DNA of 12,413 bases from Ardenticatenia bacterium (lineage in GTDB: Bacteria; Chloroflexota; Anaerolineae; Aggregatilineales; Aggregatilineaceae), in the NCBI GenBank assembly GCA_026984385.1, contig JALSSH010000291.1, positions 1-12,413 of the forward strand, in the 5' to 3' direction. Each line of letters opens with the position of its first letter. Position 1 is the first letter of the stretch. The notes beneath the pieces were generated by a model. That model saw nothing but the letters and a program-made list of their open reading frames with translations, made no database searches and was not told the origin of the DNA. The translations under genes and the position numbers were made by a program. Positions 7,005 through 12,413 of the stretch are shown one piece after another.

Positions 7005-7200
7005 CAGGGGCATAGGCCCTGCGGAATGAAAAGATGACGCTGTGCTGGTCTGCGGCGCATGGCGCGCGGGTGGCCTTCTCATAAACTGTGTGGATTCGCA
7101 GTTGCCTAGCCTATGGCGTCCATTGTGGAGCGGGCCGCCGCCGCGCTCCGTGATGCTCGGTTATTCTATCGGCGGACAAAAGGTGTCCTGAGAAACCCCC
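7005..7200 (+). other. Long leader of the response regulator gene
   Basis: About 190 transcribed bases are expected before the regulator ATG. They contain a 6-bp GC hairpin (GGAGCG at 7127-7132 with CGCTCC at 7144-7149). They also hold two very short open frames: a three-codon one at 7026-7037 and a 16-codon one at 7034-7084, neither with a strong ribosome site. AAAAGGTG at 7178-7185 is too far from the ATG to be a good SD. No known riboswitch class is recognised. Confidence 0.4.
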
Positions 7201-7890
7201 ATGCCGGAAAAATCAACCACGCCACTCCGTATCTTGATCGTTGACGACCACGCCGTCGTTCGGGCAGGCTTGAAGATGGTCTTGGAGCAGCAGCCGGACT
7301 TTATCGTCGTGGCCGAAGCCGAAAGCGGCTCAGAGGCCGTGCGTCAAGCCCAAACGCATCGTCCGGACATCGTGGTCATGGATATTCGAATGCCCGGCGG
7401 GCTTTCCGGCATCGAGGCGTGCGAGCAGATCAACGAACACGTGCCCGACTCCAAAGTGATCATGCTCACCTCCTACGCCGAAGACGAGCTGGTGATGGAC
7501 GCTGTACGCGCCGGAGCGGTCGGCTATGTGCTCAAGCGCGTGGGCAGCAACGATCTGATCGACGCCATCCGCACCATCGGGCGCGGTGATGCCTTGATCG
7601 ACCCTTCGATGACCAAAGCGCTGCTGGAAGAAGTGCGCCAGGCCGCGCAGGTCAAAGAGGCTTCCGCTTTTTCCGGCCTCACACCGCAAGAGATGCGCAT
7701 CTTGGCGCTGATGGTCGAAGGCTTGACCAACCGCGAGATCGCCGCGCAGCTTTTTTTGGGCGAAGGCACGGTGCGCAACTACGTTGGCAACATCTTGAGC
7801 AAACTCCAGGTTTCTAACCGCGCTGAGGCCGCCGTTTTTGCGGTCAAAAACCACATCGAGCGCCATTTACCCAAAGACGACACCGCCTGA
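7201..7890 (+). CDS. NarL/FixJ (LuxR-type) response regulator
   Basis: The 229-residue protein has a receiver domain (about 9-125) and a C-terminal LuxR-type HTH (about 160-222). Receiver residues are intact: acidic pair D15-D16 in ILIVDDHAVVRAG, phospho-acceptor D61 in DIVVMDIRMPGG, T90 in VIMLTSYAED and K112 in GYVLKR. The HTH is canonical: LTPQEMRILALMVEGLTNRE, then IAAQLFLGEGTVRNYVGNIL. It is probably phosphorylated by the divergent GAF kinase. DNA targets are unknown; autoregulation of the shared spacer is likely by analogy with other NarL-type pairs. There is no close SD before the ATG, but the start fits the usual few residues before the receiver. Confidence 0.93.
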   Translation: MPEKSTTPLRILIVDDHAVVRAGLKMVLEQQPDFIVVAEAESGSEAVRQAQTHRPDIVVMDIRMPGGLSGIEACEQINEHVPDSKVIMLTSYAEDELVMDAVRAGAVGYVLKRVGSNDLIDAIRTIGRGDALIDPSMTKALLEEVRQAAQVKEASAFSGLTPQEMRILALMVEGLTNREIAAQLFLGEGTVRNYVGNILSKLQVSNRAEAAVFAVKNHIERHLPKDDTA

Positions 7891-7946
7891 GCGGTGCGCT
7901 TGGGCGCTACTTTTGTGCGTCCATAAGGTTCACGCGGCGTGCTATT

Positions 7947-7976
7947 TTGTGTTGCCGAGTTTCTGCTCACTATAAA
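7947..7976 (+). promoter_or_regulatory. Candidate promoter downstream of the response regulator
   Basis: TTGTGT (7947-7952) and TATAAA (7971-7976) are separated by 18 bases. The -35 is four of six to consensus and the -10 five of six. No protein gene follows on the plus strand, so if active it would drive the structured segment at 7983-8090. Confidence 0.35.
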
Positions 7977-7982
7977 CGCTCG

Positions 7983-8090
7983 TGGGGCGGCTCGATAGTG
8001 CTAAAGATCACAGCAAGTTTGTGCGATTAGCACACACCAAGCGCATAACAAACAGCGCCAGCCTGCTTGGCTGGCGCTGTGTTTGGCACG
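7983..8090 (+). ncRNA. Candidate small structured RNA
   Basis: The segment starts at the predicted start site of the 7947-7976 promoter. It contains a perfect 7-bp stem (GTGCTAA at 7998-8004 with TTAGCAC at 8027-8033) enclosing a 4-bp stem (8009-8012 with 8020-8023), and ends in a 12-bp terminator hairpin (8052-8080) followed by GTGTTTGG. Promoter, internal stem and terminator in about 110 bases are the layout of a small RNA. I recognise no Rfam family. It could instead be the structured 3' end of the regulator mRNA, or the 7-bp repeat could be a protein operator. Confidence 0.3.
8052..8080 (-). terminator. Intrinsic terminator, strongest for the secreted-protein gene
   Basis: A perfect 12-bp GC-rich stem (8052-8063 with 8069-8080) with a 5-base loop. 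On the minus strand it is followed by TTTGTTAT, a fair U-tract, and lies 34 bases after the stop of the 8115-8753 gene. On the plus strand it is followed by GTGTTT, so it may work in both directions between convergent genes. Confidence 0.8.
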
Positions 8091-8114
8091 CGCTGTCGTG
8101 TTTGCGGTGTGGAG

Positions 8115-8753
8115 TTAGCCAACGACGGTGGTCGGCAGCGGCATTCCGTGCCAGACCTCATCATCGTTCGGGCCCAGGGTATTGGCCGGAACCCATAAGT
8201 AGTTACCGGACAAAAGCACCTGGTAATACTGCCCGCTGGCGTCCTTCCCCAATACCCAAATCGTCTTGCCGGCGCTCAGCGTGGCCCCAGTGAGGGCGTC
8301 CGCACGTGGGGCGAAGTACAGCGGGGTATCCACTTTCACCTCGCCAACCACCGATCCGGGCGGGATCGGGACCATATCCGGGCCTGCGCCACAAGTCGGG
8401 TCGATATCCGGGAAGTAGGGGTCCACCCCGTCAACGTAGCTGTTTGACGGGTCAACCAAGGAAACGCCTATTCCAGGGATCGCCGGCCAGGGATTGGGAA
8501 TCAAAAGACTGGCCATGTACGTCCCTGCGCCGGTCACGTTGATCGTGGCGCTTTTGATCAGTTGATAGTCATCCCAAATCTCGACGGTGTAGTTGCCGGT
8601 GGGGTCACCAGCCGCTACGCTAAAGTAAACTTCCAGGGTGCAGCCGTAGCTGTTAAACCCAAGAATCGAGGCCGCCAAAGCCGGTTTGGCGGGCAACATC
8701 ACGGCAACCAGTGCCAAAACTAACAGGGTGCTGAGAAGGATGGGTCGTCGCAT
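8115..8753 (-). CDS. Secreted protein with C-terminal SH3-like domain
   Basis: The 212-residue protein begins with a clear signal peptide: MRRP, a hydrophobic stretch (residues 5-20), then PAKPALA with likely cleavage after A27. Residues 30-125 form a region I cannot assign. It looks beta-rich (TGNYTVEIWDDYQLIKSATI) and has two cysteines, C38 and C121, that could pair outside the cell. After a proline-rich hinge (PDMVPIPPGS) residues 134-195 resemble a bacterial SH3 (SH3b) domain: VVGEVKVDTPLYFAPRAD, a glycine turn, then YYQVLLSGNYLWVPANTLGP. Such domains bind cell wall or surface ligands. The ATG has an excellent ribosome site (AAGGAGGA at 8762-8769, eight bases away). It appears to be a single-gene unit with its own promoter and terminator. 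It may be an envelope or extracellular matrix protein; function unknown. Confidence 0.8.
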   Translation of the reverse strand: MRRPILLSTLLVLALVAVMLPAKPALAASILGFNSYGCTLEVYFSVAAGDPTGNYTVEIWDDYQLIKSATINVTGAGTYMASLLIPNPWPAIPGIGVSLVDPSNSYVDGVDPYFPDIDPTCGAGPDMVPIPPGSVVGEVKVDTPLYFAPRADALTGATLSAGKTIWVLGKDASGQYYQVLLSGNYLWVPANTLGPNDDEVWHGMPLPTTVVG

Positions 8754-8826
8754 TGTTGTTTTCCTCCTTATACTCCTTGTGCGACAAAACTATAGCGGAG
8801 AGAGACTCGAAGAGCCTTCTTCAAGC

Positions 8827-8842
8827 ATTATAGTCGAGTATA
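8827..8842 (-). promoter_or_regulatory. Promoter region of the secreted-protein gene
   Basis: On the minus strand two -10-like hexamers are present, TATACT (8837-8842) and TATAAT (8827-8832). TTGAAA (8863-8868) lies 20 bases upstream of the first, a long spacing. An AT-rich stretch immediately upstream (8857-8906) could act as an UP element for RNA polymerase. A further TATAGT occurs at 8789-8794. Transcription would start roughly 65-75 bases before the ATG. Confidence 0.5.
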
Positions 8843-8856
8843 AGGCCCGAAGGGGG

Positions 8857-8906
8857 TAAAATTTTCAAATTTTTATATATTTTTATATCCCTTTTGTTTT
8901 TAATGG
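8857..8906. other. AT-rich patch in GC-rich surroundings
   Basis: About fifty bases are mostly A and T (TTTTTATATATTTTTATAT among them) while the neighbouring genes are clearly GC-rich. The patch sits just upstream of the secreted-protein promoter and just beyond the AAA+ gene terminator hairpin. UP element, nucleoid-protein site or flexible upstream DNA are all possible. Confidence 0.55.
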
Positions 8907-8907
8907 A

Positions 8908-8939
8908 CCCATACGCCCGCGCACGGGCGGGCGTATGGG
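8908..8939 (-). terminator. 13-bp hairpin after the AAA+ gene
   Basis: A perfect 13-bp stem (8908-8920 with 8927-8939) with a 6-base loop lies 26 bases after the AAA+ stop codon. It is the longest perfect inverted repeat noticed in the window. On the minus strand it is followed by TCCATTAAAAAC, which is not a U-tract, so termination would be U-independent. It may instead stabilise the mRNA 3' end. Confidence 0.6.
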
Positions 8940-8965
8940 CGTGCTGAGGAGTTGAGGCGAGGGGG

Positions 8966-10381
8966 TCAGTCGTCGCCGGCGCTGTCGGCAGCGGGGAGGG
9001 TGCGCGTCTCGACAGCCTCAAAGCCGTTGCCGCGCAACGAGCCGAAGCCCATCTTCCGACGCGGCATCAGATCGTCGCCGGTGTTGATCTGGCTGGTGAG
9101 GCTGGAGACCGACTGCTGGAGCGTTTCCAAGTCCACCGTGCGTTTGCGATTGTGCGCGGCCAACATGCGCGCGTGGAGCGCGATCTCGCGCACAAAAGCG
9201 CCCGTTTGCCCCACCAACTGGGGCACAACTTCTTCATGTTCCGGCTGCCATTGCGGCCCCATGTAATGGCGCAACATTTCCAGCGCCAGCTCCTCATTTT
9301 GGATCGGCGGGATGACGATAATCCGGTCCATGCGCCCGGGGCGTTTGGCGATCCGTTCGTCGATTACCTCCGGGTAGTTGGTTGTGGCGAGCAGGAGCGC
9401 CCCGCGCGGATTGTTGGGGGACTCCAGCCCGTCCAAGACGTTGAGGATGCGCGCTTTGTCGTCCTTGCGCAAATACACGTCGATCTCTTCCACGATCAGC
9501 AACACGGGGTAACCCGCGTTTGCCACCACGTTGAGCGCATGGTGGATTTTGTGGAAGGACGCGCCGTCGTCGTCTGCGCCAGAAACGTAGACCACCACCC
9601 GTTTTTTGCGCAGCGCCAAGCGTGCCATCGCTGCGCAAAGCATCGTTTTGCCCGTCCCGGGCGGCCCGACCAAAAGCAATTTGCGGAAGGGGGCCAGGTT
9701 CAGCTCTTTGTAGATCGAGACGCCGTCGGCGAAGAACGCTTCCATGTCGGAGCGCAAATCGTCTTTGATCTCCGGTGGCAAGATGACTTCGTTCCACTCA
9801 ACCGTAGGCTTGAAGTAGGCGTTTGTCCCGCCGATGATGTAAACATCGGTGCGGCGTGAGGGACGGCGCACGGTGTCGTTGCAAAGCTGCTCGAAGTCCG
9901 CCCAGGCGTCCAAATGTTCCGGCGGAACAAGCGCGACAGCGACAATGTTGGGGTCGTCGTCGCGGAAGTAGGAGCTGACGAAGAGCACCTCGAAATCGCC
10001 CTCGGAGTGGGAAAAGGAAAACGCAAACGCGCCTACCGTTTCGCCCAAAATCGGCTTGCGAGACGGCATCACATACTCGCTGATCGAAATAACCTCATCG
10101 CAGAGAAGTTGCTCCACGCCGGTGTAATAGGCTTTGCCTTTCAGCCGCCGACGGGGTTTGATCCGTGTGTGGACAACCTGATTGCCGCAGTTTTCAGAGG
10201 CCCACAGCAATTGGTAGGGGGCCTCGCCGTTGCGCTGCTGCCAGGCTTCTTTGGCCCACAGCGCCAGCCGTTCGTACCGCATCATCCATTTGTGAGTGTC
10301 CATATCTTCCTGTGCGCGCATTCCTGCCATAATTCGCTTTTGAAGTGATGCCGCTGGTCGCACGGTCCCTTTTTCTCCCAT
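8966..10381 (-). CDS. AAA+ ATPase, BCS1-like, with unassigned N-terminal domain
   Basis: Using the ATG at 10379-10381 the protein has 471 residues. The first 190 or so match no family I know and include several aromatic and acidic stretches (VGAFAFSFSHSEGDFEVLFV). A linker, EWNEVILPPEIKDDL, leads to an AAA module. Walker A is GPPGTGKT (239-246) and Walker B is VLLIVEEID, with Glu where most AAA+ proteins have the metal-binding Asp. Sensor 1 is LLATTNYPE (N335) and the arginine-finger region is KRPGRMDR. LNVLDGLESPN before sensor 1 is typical of the BCS1-like group, whose Walker B also often reads ED. The C-terminus ends in an acidic tail. Such proteins remodel or translocate folded substrates as oligomers; the substrate here is unknown. 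The open frame extends upstream to a TTG at 10456, only 25 bases after mutS2; ATG 10303, preceded by AGGA, is another possible start. Confidence 0.85.
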   Translation of the reverse strand: MGEKGTVRPAASLQKRIMAGMRAQEDMDTHKWMMRYERLALWAKEAWQQRNGEAPYQLLWASENCGNQVVHTRIKPRRRLKGKAYYTGVEQLLCDEVISISEYVMPSRKPILGETVGAFAFSFSHSEGDFEVLFVSSYFRDDDPNIVAVALVPPEHLDAWADFEQLCNDTVRRPSRRTDVYIIGGTNAYFKPTVEWNEVILPPEIKDDLRSDMEAFFADGVSIYKELNLAPFRKLLLVGPPGTGKTMLCAAMARLALRKKRVVVYVSGADDDGASFHKIHHALNVVANAGYPVLLIVEEIDVYLRKDDKARILNVLDGLESPNNPRGALLLATTNYPEVIDERIAKRPGRMDRIIVIPPIQNEELALEMLRHYMGPQWQPEHEEVVPQLVGQTGAFVREIALHARMLAAHNRKRTVDLETLQQSVSSLTSQINTGDDLMPRRKMGFGSLRGNGFEAVETRTLPAADSAGDD

Positions 10382-10397
10382 ACCCTTTTGCACCTCG

Positions 10398-10406
10398 ATT
10401 GTAACA
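10398..10406 (-). promoter_or_regulatory. Extended -10 promoter of the AAA+ gene
   Basis: On the minus strand the bases are TGTTACAAT, an extended -10 (TG, one base, then TACAAT). Transcription would begin near 10391, so the ATG at 10381 would be almost leaderless and the TTG at 10456 would be excluded from this transcript. No good -35 is present. Confidence 0.45.
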
Positions 10407-10480
10407 TGCCCGGAACTTCCGAACACCCCACGTTTTTCGGGGGAAAGGAACGCCAACAGCTTTTTACGGAATTTTTCGGT

Positions 10481-12413
10481 TTAGACGCTGGGAACGAGCG
10501 TTACGACCGTCACGCCGTCCCCGCCTTCTTTGGGGCCGCCGCGCTTATAACGTTGCACCAGCGGATGCCCGCGCAGATGTTCACGCACGGCGGCGCGCAA
10601 AACGCCCGTGCCCTTGCCGTGAATAATGCGCACAAAGGGCATACCGGCCATATAGGCCGCGTCCACGTATTCTTCCAGGCGCGGCAGGGCTTCCTCGACG
10701 GTGTGCCCGCGAATGTCCAGCTCCAACCCGGGCGAAGCGCTCCGCATGGCGACGGCGTCACGGCTCTGAGACGCTCCCCGCACATCGCCCGCTACACGTT
10801 GACGTTGGGCCGCGCGTTTGCTTTCCCCTTTAGAACGCGGCGCCAGCTCGTCTAGGCGGGTGCGCAATCGCAAGCGCCCGATGGCGACCTCGGCTTCGTT
10901 CTCGCTCAGCTCGGTGATCTGTCCTTCTGCGCTGAGCGTCGCCACCCAGACCAATTCGCCGACGCGGAAACGGTGCGGTTGATCCTCGTCGTCGGTGAGC
11001 TGGGGCAGCGGTTCGGGCGGAGGGGGCAACTCTTCTTCCAGGGTCCGCGCTTCCTGTTCAACTTGGCGGATCACGTCCAGCGGTTGACCCGCTGCCGCCA
11101 AGCGCTTGCGCATCCGACGCACCTCGGCGCGTAACGCTTCCAGCTCGGCTTCGGCTTCTTCACGCGCTTGGGCCAGGATTTCGCGGCGCTCTTGTTCGAT
11201 ATGCTCCAGGCGTCCGCGCAGCTCGGCGCGCAGCTCTTCTGCCGCCGTAAAGGAGCGCAAACTGGCCTCGGCGGCGCGGCGGCTTTCTTCGCGCTTGCGC
11301 AAAATTTCGTCCAGCAGCTCGTCGGCTTGTAAGTCCGTGTGGCCGACTAGGGCGCGCGCCTGGGCGATGATGTGCTCCGGCAGCCCCAACTGCGCGGCGA
11401 TCGCCAGCGCGTTAGAGCGCCCGGGCAGCCCGATGATCAGGCGGTAGGTCGGCGCGAGCGTTTCCAGGTCAAATTCTACGCTGGCGTTTTGCACGCCCGC
11501 CTTTTCGTGCCCGTAGAGCTTCAGCTCCGGGTGGTGCGTGCTGACCAGCGCGGTAACGCCGCGATCCACGAACTCATCCATCAGCGCGCGCGCCAGCGCC
11601 GAGCCTTCGGCGGGGTCGGTGCCCGCGCCCAGCTCGTCTAGGATCACCAGGCAGCGCGGGTCGGCTTCGCGCAGAATTTCGATGATGTTGGTCATGTGCG
11701 AAGAAAACGTCGAGAGCGACTGCTCGATGCTCTGTTCGTCGCCGATATCTGCGAAAACTTCGCGGAAGACCGAGAGCCGCGATTTTTCGGCGGCGGGAAT
11801 GTGCAACCCACATTGCGCCATCAACGTGAGCAGCCCGACCGTCTTCAGGGCGACGGTTTTGCCGCCGGTGTTCGGGCCGGTGATGATCAGGGCGTAGGTT
11901 TCCTCGTCCAACACCACGTCAATCGGCACGACCGTTTCCGCGTCTAACAGTGGATGGCGCGCTTGGCGTAAGGCGATGGTGCTGCCCGGGTGCGGCGGCT
12001 CGGCGGAGCGGAAGCCGACCAACTGCGGCTCGGTAGCATCCAGCGCCTCGGCGTAGCGCGCTTTGGCAAAGACCAAGTCCAGATAGGCGAGCGTCTCGAC
12101 GGTGCGCGCGATGTATTTGGCCTCGTGGCCGACAAAGTCGCACAGCTCGCGTAAGATACGGCGCAGCTCGTTTTCCTCGGCCAATTGCAACTCGCGGTAG
12201 GCGTTGTTTAGCTCCACTGTGGAAAGCGGCTCGATGAAGAGCGTGGCGCCGCTGGCGCTTTGGTCGTGCACAATGCCCGGGATACGCCCTTTGAACTCGG
12301 CTTTGAGCGGGATCACGTAACGCCCGTGTCGTTGGGTGACCAGCGCCTCTTGCAAATATTGTTGATTGTTCGGGTTGTGCGCGATGTTATTCAGCTTGCT
12401 GTGCAGCCGGTCA
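10481..12413 (-). CDS. mutS2: MutS2 endonuclease/ATPase, C-terminal four fifths (runs off right edge)
   Basis: The minus-strand frame is open to the right edge, so the TTG at 12355 is not the true start. About 643 residues are visible, compared with about 780-800 for the family. The first visible residues, DRLHSKLNNIAHNPNNQQYL, run into QEALVTQRHGRYVIPLKAEF and GIVHDQSASGATLFIEP, a MutS2 hallmark. The ATPase has Walker A GPNTGGKT (11855-11878), Walker B LVILDELGAGTDP and STHHPELK. A long charged coiled coil follows (about 11050-11330), then a KOW-like segment (GELVWVATLSAEGQI) and a C-terminal Smr domain with LDIRGH and IIHGKGTGVLR. MutS2 lacks the mismatch-recognition domain. It is known for suppressing recombination and, in Bacillus, for acting on collided ribosomes. 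All ATPase motifs are intact. The AAA+ gene follows closely on the same strand. Confidence 0.95.
   Translation of the reverse strand, partial: DRLHSKLNNIAHNPNNQQYLQEALVTQRHGRYVIPLKAEFKGRIPGIVHDQSASGATLFIEPLSTVELNNAYRELQLAEENELRRILRELCDFVGHEAKYIARTVETLAYLDLVFAKARYAEALDATEPQLVGFRSAEPPHPGSTIALRQARHPLLDAETVVPIDVVLDEETYALIITGPNTGGKTVALKTVGLLTLMAQCGLHIPAAEKSRLSVFREVFADIGDEQSIEQSLSTFSSHMTNIIEILREADPRCLVILDELGAGTDPAEGSALARALMDEFVDRGVTALVSTHHPELKLYGHEKAGVQNASVEFDLETLAPTYRLIIGLPGRSNALAIAAQLGLPEHIIAQARALVGHTDLQADELLDEILRKREESRRAAEASLRSFTAAEELRAELRGRLEHIEQERREILAQAREEAEAELEALRAEVRRMRKRLAAAGQPLDVIRQVEQEARTLEEELPPPPEPLPQLTDDEDQPHRFRVGELVWVATLSAEGQITELSENEAEVAIGRLRLRTRLDELAPRSKGESKRAAQRQRVAGDVRGASQSRDAVAMRSASPGLELDIRGHTVEEALPRLEEYVDAAYMAGMPFVRIIHGKGTGVLRAAVREHLRGHPLVQRYKRGGPKEGGDGVTVVTLVPSV

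Noticed and set aside
7890..7915. Terminator directly after the response regulator
   Set aside because: Only a 4-bp GCGC stem precedes TACTTTTG; it is too weak to list as a feature.
8952..10348. Plus-strand frames opposite the AAA+ gene (9152-9859, 9914-10348)
   Set aside because: They mirror a gene with complete AAA motifs, are His/Arg/Gln-rich, and have no plausible starts.
8966..10456. TTG at 10456 as the AAA+ start
   Set aside because: The TTG has no ribosome site and an extended -10 element lies inside the added 25 codons; the ATG at 10381 is preferred, though the longer form cannot be excluded.
10481..12355. TTG at 12355 as the mutS2 start
   Set aside because: The frame continues upstream with clear MutS2-type residues to the window edge, so the gene is truncated by the window and does not start there.

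Overview
This is a GC-rich bacterial window with some AT-rich intergenic patches. It reads as ordinary chromosome: no transposase, integrase, phage gene, tRNA, rRNA or CRISPR array was seen. The gene style suggests Chloroflexota, perhaps Anaerolineae-like. The main pointers are a polytopic membrane protein with a C-terminal YPT/W beta domain, a DevS-like GAF histidine kinase with a NarL-type regulator, a PucR regulator, and a secreted SH3-type protein. That assignment is inferred from family resemblance; no search was run.

Layout, left to right. The first 294 bases hold the start of a minus-strand gene of unknown function that runs off the left edge. A 305-base divergent spacer carries two extended -10 promoters facing outward. 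It is followed by a tight plus-strand operon: glutamine synthetase type I (glnA), a polytopic glycosyltransferase-like membrane protein, and a PucR-family regulator, separated by 31 and 12 bases. A spacer full of perfect hairpins (5505-5697) separates this operon from a convergent histidine kinase gene on the minus strand. The kinase and its probable partner, a LuxR/NarL-type response regulator, are transcribed divergently from a 312-base spacer that contains overlapping back-to-back -10 elements and a long leader.

Downstream of the regulator lies a structured stretch with a possible plus-strand promoter, a nested stem and a strong terminator; it could encode a small RNA. The terminator also closes a convergent minus-strand gene for a small secreted protein with a signal peptide, an unassigned middle region and an SH3-like C-terminus. 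An AT-rich patch and a 13-bp hairpin follow. Last come two minus-strand genes: a BCS1-like AAA+ ATPase with an unrecognised N-terminal domain, and the C-terminal four fifths of MutS2, truncated by the right edge.

How they may work together: glnA and the PucR regulator suggest nitrogen-responsive control, with an envelope enzyme carried in the same transcript. The kinase-regulator pair is a self-contained two-component system with unknown signal and targets. The AAA+ protein is the least explained gene and the best candidate for new biology, but nothing here demonstrates a complete new system.
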